Part shown: positions 22,425 through 33,330 of the stretch, piece after piece
Layout of the letters: each line of letters starts with the position of its first letter
Position numbering within the stretch: position 1 is the stretch's first letter
Source: Lathyrus oleraceus
Lineage: Eukaryota > Streptophyta > Magnoliopsida > Fabales > Fabaceae
Assembly: GCF_024323335.1 (NCBI RefSeq)
Contig: NC_066579.1
Span: 251,217,575 to 251,281,574, forward strand
Length of the DNA: 64,000 bases
Direction of reading: 5' to 3'
Translations under genes and position numbers: made by a program
The notes under the pieces: generated by a model
Told to the model about the DNA's origin: nothing
The model's input: only the letters and a program-made list of their open reading frames with translations
The model's database searches: none

Positions 22425-25400
22425 TGTAGCGGTAAATTCATGACCATCAAGCCATGGATAAGCTTATCATCAATAAAACCAGAGCCTCCACCGCACTTTT
22501 ATTGTTTTCAAAGGAAAAGGGAAAATTATAATAAAACCCAAAGATAAGAAGTTTTTGAATCAAAACTAAAAAAATGCTAGAGGTTATAGGTAAGAGGGTT
22601 GGTTACACAGAGGGAAGGTGTTAGCACCCAAAGTGTCCTAGGTACTCCTAGGGAGCCCTTTCTTATGTGTGCATATATGTTTGGTATAAAATATGTTTGA
22701 AAAAAATAGAGTGTGGGGGGGGGGGGGAAGAATTCATTGATTATATTTTTGTGTTTGACAAGACCTTCATACTTGTGCCTACGTACCAACATAAAAATGA
22801 GGGATCAAAACCTCATAGTTCGTGGTAAAAATTTCAAAGTTAGTGAATTTCTTTTAACAAAAAGTTTAATAAGAAAAAGGAACAAAAGGCCCAAAAGTTG
22901 AATGAACTTGTTAGTTCATTTTGTCTTTTAGAATTTCGAGTCAATATGGTTAAGTTTGTTTACAAGTTTGATTTAAGAAAAAGGTTTGAAAATTCATTGG
23001 CATAAGGCCAAAGTTTCTAATCATTAAAACAAAGTCTAAGATTGAAATGACAAGCAAAGAAGGTTTTGAAAAGAGGGAGAGATTTGAAATTTAAGAAGTG
23101 GGAGGAGATGAAGAGGCTATCCTAAGCACAAATTAAAAGTTAAGAGTTGAAAAGATATGACCAATGGGATGCAATCCAACAGACAATAATGTCATATAGA
23201 AATCCCATTTTCCCTTTGGACTTTGAATAAAGCAATAATTAATGAGCAATTAGTAATATCCATGTATTATGAAGATCAAGGCATCAAATAAAGATAGCCA
23301 CATCCAAGCAAGCAATCCCAGAAGCTAGCAGTCTTCTTTGTCTTCTCATGTATCAGATGAAATATTCCTTGATCAACTCAAAGCAAAGCATCAAACACAA
23401 GGTCAAAATAACAATTAGCACAAAGACAAAGTAGCTAATGAATTTAAACAAGATCCAAGGTTTGCATCAGATGAAGGCTCAGTTCACAATAGCCTGGTCT
23501 CAAAATGTTGGAATTGGCCAAGTCCTTTTTGCATAGGGTATGTTGCGTAGTTCTAAGTCCAAGAGTTCATGTCAAGATCAATAGTCCACTAGATGTTTTT
23601 TAGGGTTTTTTGTTGTTATTAAGTATTTTTAAGGTCCTTAGACCATAAACAAAACCAAAACACATAAACAATATATATAATCACAAGATATGGCTCAAAT
23701 GAGCAAAGTGAAAACGACATAAACATAAACAGGTTATATGAAATGTAAATGGAAATGAATGATAAATGACTAAAATTTAAATTGTATAAAGTAAATGACT
23801 TGAAACTAAAAGCATAATGAATAAGAGTTGGTCAATGGTTAGTCAAATGTTAGTCAAAGGTTAGTGGTGTTTTTTAATTGATTATGTCATTCTTTGGAGA
23901 ACACTTAACCATTCTTTCACAAGTATGAATCCTTAAACCATGACATCTTCCATGAGAAGGGCTCCGACTTGGATAATTCAACAAGTATGCCACTATCTCT
24001 CATGAAAGGAAAAAAGGTCAAGTCTCCACACAATACCATGAAAAATGAGAGACTTACAATCTCACTTACTAGAATGCTATGCCATTAGGGTCAAATTTAG
24101 TTATATGTTAAGCAATCGTAATTGGACTTATGTAGAAGTCACAACTATCTGAGGTCGGGTTATATAAATTTAGGTGTTAGTGCATATTAGAGATTTGGTA
24201 TGAAGAACCAAACTCTCAAAACATACCACACACTGAAAGAAAAGATCTAGAGGGAGGGACCTATCTCAGTCATACTTGTATTGGTTCATCTGACACAAGG
24301 GCATTGCCGAACTAATTAGCCTTAAGACATTAGAGATTTCATTAGTCAAATGAGGGAATGGAAAAGAATATGGATGAAGATGAAGAGGGAGGGGAAGGTA
24401 GAAACATAAATTGAACAAGGGAGGATTTTCATCAAATCAAAACCATCCATTCATTTTGGGAGATGAAATGTACATTTCATCAATCCCCTAAATCCAATGC
24501 TTTTGATCCAACAAAAGTCAAATCAACCTTGACCAAGGCCTAAACAGAAAGCCAAACGTCAAAAGACCATAAAAATGGCACAACAATATTTTTTGAACAT
24601 TTAATCAATTAAAAATCCAATTAAAAGTGAATTAAAATACATTTTTGTTTGGTCAAAACCTAAAATCCCTTCAAAACACCAAATAAATGGCCAAGGGATT
24701 TATCCTTGGTCAATTAAGGTCAAAGGACCTTAGACAAAAAAATCTCTATTTTTAAAAAGTCAGAAGTATTTTTAAACAATTAAAATATGCAGAAAAACAT
24801 TTAATTTATGAAAATACCAAAGTTAATCCAAAAAATAATTTTAATTCAGAATATGAAAGAGAAAAATATTTAAAGCTTTTGGGTGGAAGTCCCATATTTT
24901 TTGGATTAAAAATAAAATTAATATGAATTAAACAAAATAAAAGGATTAAATGAAAATTCAGAAAATAAAAAGAAATTAGAAAAAAAAAGGACCATCAGAT
25001 CTCCCTCATTAATTGAGGTGGCAGATCTGATCGCCACACACGCGCTTACCATGGTGGACATGAGTCAAAGTGATGTACGCGTGGTAATTCAAACCAAAGG
25101 TCAGGATTAAAACGTTCCAACATGATCAGATGGTCAGGCGATGTGCCAACACACCACCGGAGCTAGGGCTCCGGTCATCTTCTCCGGTGACCTCCACCGG
25201 ACTGGTCCAACTTCATCTCATGGGAAAATGAAATACAAGGACACTATTTCAAAGAAAAAATGCTCAGGATCTCGAATCTGGCCTCAATTTTCTCCAATTC
25301 CAAGTATATAAAAAGATACAAGGATTTGAATTTTAAGGATCATGAACTGAGTTGCTTCGATTTGACCTCAAAGTAACTCAATCTTGTTGCCTACATTGGT

Positions 25401-27123
25401 ACGACTTCGGCCAACCAAAAATCAAAGAGAATAGTGAATAATTGAGAGAGAATCGAAGAGATGAAGTTTCTAAAAATTCACCTTCGAGGGAGCTTGAATC
25501 TTGCTTGATCTTGCTTATAAGTGGCCTTGGCTCGACTTCAGAAGCTTGTAGAAGTTGATTTAGATCAAGGAAAGGTTTGGATTCTTGGAGTTTCAACTTA
25601 AAAACTAAAGTGAAATTGAAACTCAATTTTCAATTGAAAACCTTCAATTTTGTCGTCTAATGGTGAGGGTTAGGATTGTAGGTTCAAAGCTTGGGCAAGG
25701 TGTCCTTAATTCTGAGCATGAGGGGTCTTACTTATAGGCTATGCATTTGCTTTCCACACACTTCATGCAAAATGCCAAAAATAGAAATTCACTCTTGCAT
25801 GGTTGCATGGGCATGTGATAGGCCCATGAAATGATATAATCAGGTCCAAATTTCATCATATGCAATTCTAAAAGTGTGTCATGTAATCATGCAATGGAAA
25901 TTGGAATGTGAACTTGAGATTCATCCAAATGGAGCCTTGAAGAGAAGCCACACGCAACTCATCCAATTTTTGGACAAATGAGATGATCTTGGACTTTTTG
26001 GAAAGGTGAGATCAAGGGGAACAACTTTCATGTTGAACATGTTTTCATTTGAAGCTTTGATCATGATGAATTTTGAGGTGGAAGTTTGGAAAATCAAACA
26101 TAAATGAATTTTTTCTAAGTACCAAGCCAAATGTTCCCTTCTTTCCCCTTGAATAACTTTTGCTATGAGCTTAAAATGGAAAATGTTCATTCATAAAAGT
26201 TGTAGCTCTTTCAAGCCTCTTAAATGTGGTCACAAATTTGACCTCATTTGTATTTGGCATGAAGGCGTTATGCATTTTAGAAGTTTGGGAAAATCTCTTG
26301 TTTAATGGTAATGGCCCAAAGTGACCTATAATGTTTCCTCTTGGCACATGAATTTGCAAGTTAAATTTGAATTTCTTCAAAGAATAAAAGTTGGATAGGA
26401 CATCTTAAATTTGATCATGCAAATTGAATGGCCTTCATCTCATAAAAATTGATCATGTTATGGTCCTTGGAAGCTGACCTCCTAACTAGGGTTCAGACAA
26501 AATGACCAATAATCTTTCACCATAAAAAGTGACTTTCCAAGAAAACCTAGCTCTTGAACTCAATATGAAAGTTGCTTTTTATGTCATAAGGAGTAACGTT
26601 TCTATTGGAATTATTTTCATATGACAAAATATGTAGAAGATAGGGTCTAGGCAACCCCAGTTTAGACCAGTAGACTTTCTCTGGTCAACCACCATGAACC
26701 AACTTGCAAACTTGAAGTTCTCTTGATATCTTCGACTCATGGAGCATTATATATCCATAATATGATGTAATATGAAGTATCCCTTGAAATATTTAATCAG
26801 ATGATGAGGAAACTTGCTGAGGAACCATCTCTTGATTAGTCTCCTTGCATTGAGGGTCTCAAACCCTAGATCTGAGCTTGATTAGGCATAGGTGAACACA
26901 CACACTTCCTACAAAAGAAGTAAACTACACATTGACATATTTTTGGTATTTTGGTTAGTAAACAAAGAAAAACAAAGTATAATACAATCAAATGTGCTTG
27001 GTGACCTCTCCCAATACAAACCCAATGAATGAGGGGTAATGAAGATGCCAAGGTGTGATCCCAAAGCCAATTCAAATTTTGAGATAGCATGAGGGATCTT
27101 ATGGTCAAAATTAGGGTCTTACA
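22425..27123 (-). repeat. Ogre A 5' LTR (4699 bp)
   Basis: Same ends as 4917-9788. Compared with that copy it lacks about 128 bp between GAGGAA (26823) and CCATCTC, corresponding to 9362-9489. Ogre B keeps that sequence, so the loss occurred in this LTR after insertion. It has a 13-base G run at 22715-22727 and a minus-strand TATA-like TATAAGTA at 25729-25736. Confidence 0.95.
25729..25736 (-). promoter_or_regulatory. Probable TATA box of the Ogre A 5' LTR
   Basis: TATAAGTA on the minus strand at the position equivalent to 8268-8275. As the promoter in the 5' LTR it would start the genomic RNA running left through ORF1, gag and pol. Based on motif and conservation. Confidence 0.55.
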
Positions 27124-27128
27124 CATAT
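27124..27128. repeat. Target site duplication CATAT, right copy (Ogre A)
   Basis: Matches 4912-4916 and directly follows the LTR end ...GTCTTACA. Confidence 0.95.
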
Positions 27129-28402
27129 TATTTAGCAACGGGGGAAGAATCTGATGACAAACCTTGGTTCTACGATATCAAAATGTACCTAGAGAAACAA
27201 GATTATCCTGAGACACATGTCCATTACAGATAAGAAGACCTTAAGGAAACTATTAGCCAAGTTCTTCTTGAATAGTATTATTCTATACAAAAAGAATTAT
27301 GACTCAGTCTTGCTCAGATGCATGGATAGACATGAAACATACATGATCATAAAAGCCATCCATGAAGGTTGTGAAGCAGTCCATCATAATGGACATGATA
27401 TGACTAAGAAAATCCTTCAGGCTGGATATTACTAGATAACTATGGAGATTGATTATTTCCGTCACGTCAGAAAGTGTCACAAATGTAAGATCTATGCTGA
27501 TAAGATCCAAGTGCCACCAACTCCATTGAACGTCTTGACATCACCTTGGCCCTTATCTATGTGGGTAATTAATATGATTGGAATGATCGAGCCGAAAGCT
27601 TCGAACGGTCATCGCTTCATTTTAGTCGCTATCGATTACTTCACAAAATGGGTTGAAGTTACACCAATATCACTCGACAAGTGGTTACAAGGTTTATCAT
27701 CAAAGAAATAATATGTCACTATGAAGTTCCTAGAAAGATCTGACAAAGCCAGTGACCTGAACAAGAAAATGCTACAAGAGTTGTGCAAAGAATTCAAAAT
27801 CGAACACCACAACTATTCACCGTATCGGCCCAAGATGAATGGCACCGTTGAAGCAGCAAACAAAAATACCAAGAAGATTATCCAGAAAGTGGTCAAGACG
27901 TACAAGGATTGACAGGAGATAATTCCCTTTGCTCTACATGGCTAAAGAACGTCAATACGTACTTCTACTAGGGAAACTCCATTTTCACTCGTATATGGTA
28001 TGGGAGTTTTCCTCCCAATTGAGGTTGAAATTCCTTCACTAAGGGTCATCATGGAGGCAAAGCTTGATGAAGCAAAATGAGTTTAATTCAGATTTGACCA
28101 GCTGAATATCATTGATGAAAAATGCTTTACTGCTCTCTGCCATGGTCAGATGTACCAGATACGGCTCAAGAATTCTTTTTACAAAAAGGTTCTCCTTTGT
28201 GTAGTCTAAGAAGGTGACCTATTGCTTAAGAAGTATTCTCTAATACACTCAGATCCATGAGGAAAGTGGGATCCTAACTATGAAGGACCATTTGTCATAA
28301 AGAAGGCCTTCTCAGGCGGAGCCCTAATCCTCACCACCATAGATGGGGAGGAGTTTTCACTACCCGTGAACTTCGACCCAATCAAAAAATATTATTCCTA
28401 AA
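27129..28402 (+). pseudogene. pol: Integrase of the old Tat element, right part
   Basis: The reading resumes with DDKPWFYDIK, then DKKTLRKLLAKFFLN, the zinc finger HHNGHDMTK ... VRKCHKCKIYADK (27390-27505), the core HRFILVAIDYFTKWVE, YSPYRPKMNGTVEAANKN, and the C-terminal VIKKAFSGGALILTT ... KKYYS. The first catalytic aspartate is changed (VINMIG where IDMIG is usual). Frameshifts near 27225 and 27700 and stops near 27434, 27912, 27944, 28078, 28207 and 28249 disable it. Order and similarity match Ogre A integrase, and the left half of the same gene lies before 4912. Confidence 0.9.
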
Positions 28403-29545
28403 AAAAGATGAACAAATATCCCGCTAGGTTGACATCCGAAAGGACAACCAGGCAAAATAAGGTATCCTGGTGGATAAAAAAACCGACTTAGGAAAAAATG
28501 GGTATCTCGGTGGATGAAAAAAAAGAAAATGTCCAGGAAAAAGTTAGGGATAAAGGCATTTGACTGCAATACTTAAGCCTATTTCATCACATATAGCATT
28601 CAGATGGCAAAATATTGGTCCAGTGATCTCCAACTTATGCAAAGTATTGGGATTCAGATCTTCTGATGGGTAGTAGTCTGTGTTGTAATAAATGGAAATT
28701 CATATAAATTTCCCATTTCCATTTACCCTTATTTTTTAATTTTTTGCAATTTCCTCTTCTAGGATTTTGCATCTTTGTAATCACATCTTATGTACAAAAT
28801 TTCCTTAAACATCCAATAAAATTCTTTTTCTCATGTCAATTCTCTTTTCTGTATCAACTTTCTTTTCCTGTATTTTGTTTGCAAATATTGATTATTTTTT
28901 ATATATAATGTTGTAAAACACCGAAAATAATAAAAACCTAAAAAGAAAAACTTTGTGAATTACCTTGTTTACTTGGAAAGTTCTAAAGGGAGATCGGTAC
29001 TCTATAGTTAACACTCAGTACATGAAAGCATCTCAATGACTACCCGATCAAATCATAAGTCATTCTCTCTCCCAGAAAGAATCAGGATATAATACATAAC
29101 AGTTATGGTAACTTGAGGTCCTCTCATTTGCTATGAACTATCTGGTTCAGTTATCGGAGGTCGGAGAGTCAAAGTCTATCACTACACAAAAGTGTCTCTT
29201 CCTTGTAGACACCAGTCATTTCCCCTACAAAAGTAATTCACATTGTTGAATAACATGCATAATATCATGTATCACATGAATCAAGCATATGCACTACATA
29301 CATCATGCAAAACAAACATCTTTATTTCTATTGATCTATTCCCATACAAGAGTGTCAGTCAATAACCCCCCACAAAGTCTATCTTCCATTCCATATCCCT
29401 AAAAAACAAATACCCAACAATACACTTACTCCTTTCTCAAAGAACAAATTTTTGGATGTTTTGTATTTAATCATCTTCTACTATGAATGCCCAAAAGTTT
29501 TCGGCCTTCATACATTCATGTTTAAGATGATTAAATAGGGGCAGC
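28403..29545 (+). other. 3' UTR and polypurine tract of the old Tat element
   Basis: It contains ACCGACTTAGG and TCTCGGTGGA-type blocks that also follow pol in Ogre A and B. It ends with AAATAGGGGCAGC (29533-29545), the same polypurine tract as Ogre A. Unlike the Ogre A and B UTRs I see no ATATCAAGGAT tandem array. No gene is visible. Confidence 0.8.
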
Positions 29546-31012
29546 TGTCACACCCCAAAATTTTCCCTACCTTTTTTCAATTTCATTTGGCTCATGGTCC
29601 TTGATTCATCTGCATATTCTCATGCCCTAATCATCCATCACAAGACACTCATTTACAATTGCACTTTTCAAATAACAATCTTTTGATTCAAATATACAAG
29701 GCATGGAATTTTGGTATGCAAGCTTGTGGACTTCATTATGCTTCATCTTGACCTTTTGGCAGTGAGCACAATAAAATTTTGGTTGATCATTGTTCTTGGA
29801 TTAAGTCTTTAAGAATCCTTAATGTTGGTTTAGGATTTTGATTATATGGATTACATTATGGAACATGTGAATTGGAAATCATGTGAAAGTTTGACTTTGG
29901 TAAACAAAGTCAACCATGGAAGGTTTAATTTTTATTGACCAATTTTTATGGAACTTTTACATGTTATTGGATTGACTTTTGTTCTTTTTGTCCAAGACGT
30001 GGAATTGAAATTTCAAAGTTCAATTCAAGTTCAATTTCCTGAAGTTCAAATTTTCAAAAGTTATAATTTGGAGGGAAAAGTTCTTATCTTGGAAAACAAG
30101 ACACACATTATATTCAAAAGGGACATTTTTCATTACAAAGTCATACAATTTCAATACAAAAGTCAAAAGTACAAAATTACAGAAAAAATTACATTTGACA
30201 TAGACTTGAGTTTTGGTCAACTGTTGATTTTTTTTGTCAAATAGTTGACCAAGGTCAAACTAACCCTAGCCTACTTTTGTCTTAATCCTCAAGACATTCC
30301 ATTGCTCCATGTTCTTGATGAATTCCAAAATATTTCCTTGTCCATGATACCATGCCAACTTTGAAATTCCATGCCAATCTTGATGATGACATCTTCATGC
30401 CAACCCAAGTGCACCCTACCAAATGAGCATATGCCCTGCAGCAATACAAACCAAGTCATGACACAAACAAAAACACAAGGTATACCAAAACTCATCATGC
30501 TCACCCTAAAGGTTCAACCTAAACAAATACACATCAAGATATTATTAAAACCTCAAATCCAAACCAAAGTACACCCTTTCTCAAAATGTTAAGTATGTCC
30601 TAAGGTTCAAAGTTCAATCTAAACATGATCACCTTCATATAAAGTTCAACATGCCTACCATAATGTTCCTAACTTTGTTCCATTTTTCTAACAATTGATT
30701 CATTCATATTTACTCTCTAGGTAATTATCATGATAGTCCAAATAACCTAAGATAAACATTAACCAATTCCCTAAATATCAGTAACTTTTAACCATAACAC
30801 ATGTTATACTTAATGTCATTAACATCAACAATAACAAGCTTACTAGTACAAGATTACCGGCTGCAATTTCACTAACAATTCTGACAAACACTGACATAAC
30901 AGTTCCAAAACTCTCATCTAACACTTCAACATTACCAATTTGATCATATTTTGACAATTCATTTTCTTTTAACAATTCAACCAAATTCACTAACCAATTA
31001 ACTCTAAGAATA
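29546..31012 (+). repeat. 3' LTR of the old Tat element, first 1.47 kb
   Basis: Starts TGTCACACCCC directly after the polypurine tract, similar in position and style to TGTAAGACCC of Ogre. It is cut at about 31012 by the start of the SIRE-like copia LTR. No coding reading is supported, and the remainder of the LTR is not in the window. Confidence 0.7.
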
Positions 31013-32191
31013 TGATTTGGTTTTGAATCTGGCCTTTAGTTTCGATAATAACAATGCATTGTTTCTTAGAGAATAATTTTGTACCCTAATGATTTTGTCT
31101 AGTGTGTATATTTTGATAAGAGGTTTTGATTCTGATGATTTTGCGTGTGACGTCATCATATTCTAGACTCAACACACTTTAACTTGAGAGAGATATAAAA
31201 GTGCTCTTTACAAGATTATGTCAAGTTCTGGAACGCTCTTAGACAACAGTTTTGATTAAAGTTTGTGATAAAACTTCTTATTGTGACTCTGATAGAAGAG
31301 CCTCTAAAGATTTGTCAAGCTCTCAAGATTTTGCATTCTCAAGCTCAGAAGATTTTGAAGACCAAGTTCTGAAGACTCTGAAGACCAGGTTCTGAGGAAC
31401 TGTGTCAAGACTCTGAAGACCAAGGTTCTAAAGTTTCTCTCAACCAGACTCTTAATCCTTATAAACATGCTTCAACAACATTCATTCAAAATTCTCTGAA
31501 GATTAGAAGATAAGATCAAAAGGTTTTACGTAAGGAAAATAGAACAAAGTACAAGATCAAATATGCCTTCCACTATGCTGATTTTGTGGGCTAAGGATTG
31601 TACTATTGTACCATTTTACCTCTCATTTTGCAAGTCGTTCTGCAAGGATACAACCGTGTTTTGGTATTCCAATTCTACCCTTCAACAAATCTTTTCATTT
31701 CCTATATAAAGGATACTTGGAAGAATGGACAAGCTTCTATTGCTCATGAAGCTAACTTCTCACGTTGATAATTTACATGACAATACACAACGCTTTTGTT
31801 GAAATGAATATTATTGTGTATAGAGAAAAGAAACCACATATATAGTTTTTGTTCGTTATTGTATGATAAATTCATTATGTTGAAATTTGTGTAATCTTCT
31901 TTCTTAGAAGCAATCTTGTAAACACGCTACTTGCAATCTCATTATTCGAGTTTGTATTCCTTGAGTGACTAGGGTATAGTCAAAATTACTCAAGATGACA
32001 TTGACGGGTAGTCTTTGTATGTCTGTAATCAATTTTGATTATAGTGGATTAAGTCCTTATTGATAAGGCAAAATCACCTTGGCAGGTGGACTGGAGGTAG
32101 CTTAGTTAATAGCGAATCAGGATAAAAATAAATGTTTCATTATTTTTGTTCTTTGTTTACAACCCCCCCTTTGTGTTTCTTGCCACCTTCA
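31013..32191 (+). repeat. 5' LTR of the SIRE-like element
   Basis: Its right end CTTCA precedes the primer site exactly. The left end at TGATTTGG is my best estimate. It shares TTTCGATAATAACAA near the start and a C-run plus CACCTTCA end with the solo LTR at 49413-50509. Short repeats of CTCTGAAGACCA and TTCTGA lie at 31340-31440. A TATATAAA box lies at 31703-31710. Confidence 0.75.
31703..31710 (+). promoter_or_regulatory. TATA box of the SIRE-like 5' LTR
   Basis: TATATAAA preceded by CC and followed by GGATAC, about 480 bp before the LTR end. The same arrangement (CCTATATAAATAG) occurs in the related solo LTR at 50041. Confidence 0.65.
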
Positions 32192-32207
32192 ATTGACATT
32201 AGAGCTT
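32192..32207 (+). other. Primer-binding site, initiator tRNA-Met type (degenerate)
   Basis: ATTGACATTAGAGC follows the LTR end. The canonical copia site is TGGTATCAGAGC, so only a partial match remains. Confidence 0.6.
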
Positions 32208-32276
32208 CGGTTCCAGTATTAATAAAATTATCAAACACTTAATCGTGTCAGATAAAGATCCAGTTTGTGAAACACT

Positions 32277-33330
32277 ATGCCTGCAATCCAACCTCCAGTT
32301 GCTCCTGTAAATGATAGAGATCACTATAAGGTTAAACCTCATATTTTTGACGGAGAAAGATTTGATTACTGGAAAGATAGAATAGAAAGCTGCTTTCTGG
32401 GTCATGACGTAGATTTATGAGTTATGGTAGGTCATGGCTACATACATAATGTAGATGCTAGTGGCAATAAAATAGAAAGAAGAGTGATGACGGAACAACA
32501 AAAGAAAGATTATGAAAATTATCACAAAGCTAGAACTATCTTGCTGAATTCCATTTCATACACTGAGTATGAAAAGATCACCAACATAGATACTACAAAT
32601 TCCGTATTTGATTCTATGTGGATGAATCACGAAGGAAACACTCAAGTCAAAGAAACCAAGAAACTTGCCTTGATTCAGAAATGTGAAGCGTTCAAGATGG
32701 AATACGATGAAATTGTTGAGAACATGTTCTCAAGGTTTCAAACTCTTGTTATAGGACTAAAGGTTCTGAACAAGGGGTATTCGATTGTTGATCATGTGAA
32801 GAGGAGTCAGAAGAAAAAGATGAATTGTCTCTTCTTTCCAAACTTATCAATCAAGTTTAGATGAAAAGACAAGGCAAGTTCAGAGGCTCCAGAAGGAAAT
32901 ATGGTTGTTCTTAGTCTACTTCTAGATTTAAGAAAGCTAGAGCCAACAAAGACATGCATGCTTTGAGTGCAATGAGCCATGCCATTACAAGAATTAATGT
33001 CCCAAGCTAAAGAAAGACATACCAAAGAAGCAAGATTCTAGAGGGAAGAAGAATGGTCTGATGGCTACCTGGGATTATTACGAATCCTCAAAAGATGACT
33101 CTGAGGAAGTGCAATCTAATGTGGCCCTGATGGCATGCACAAAATCTCATCCTGAGAAGATTCAATTAGAATCAGAATCTGAGTCAGATTCTGAAGATAT
33201 ATTTGTTGAACTTTCTCCATATGAACTTGAATCCAGTTTATCAAAAGTTCAAGATAAGTATCAGAAGTTCTGAACAAATACAAGGACCTGAAAAAGGTTC
33301 TTGTATCTGAATAAAATCATATTGTAATCT
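32277..33330 (+). pseudogene. gag: Gag of the SIRE-like element
   Basis: Starts MPAIQPPVAPVNDRDHYKVK at 32277 with the copia gag core FDGERFDYWKDRIE near 32347 and the helical segment SFSRFQTL-like (FSRFQTLVIGLKVL) near 32730. A zinc knuckle of CX2CX4HX4C type (CFECNEPCHYKN.C) is readable at about 32957-33000 but has a TAA inside. The tail (DDSEEVQSNVAL, SESESDSEDIF) is acidic. A TGA at 32418, frameshifts near 32810 and stops make it non-functional. It would form the virus-like particle core. Confidence 0.85.

Larger units (their letters stand above)
4917..27123 (-). mobile_element. Ogre A: complete 22.2-kb Tat/Ogre Ty3-gypsy retrotransposon
   Basis: On the minus strand the order is: 5' LTR (27123-22425), tRNA primer site, leader, ORF1, gag, protease, intron, RT, RNase H, archaeal-type RNase H, integrase, 3' UTR with tandem repeats, polypurine tract, 3' LTR (9788-4917). 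Both LTRs run from TGTAAGACCC to CCGCTACA in element sense. Very long LTRs, an extra ORF before gag, a spliced pol intron and a repeat-rich 3' UTR are recognised Ogre traits. Stops and frameshifts in every ORF, plus a changed protease active site, make it non-autonomous now. Confidence 0.96.
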
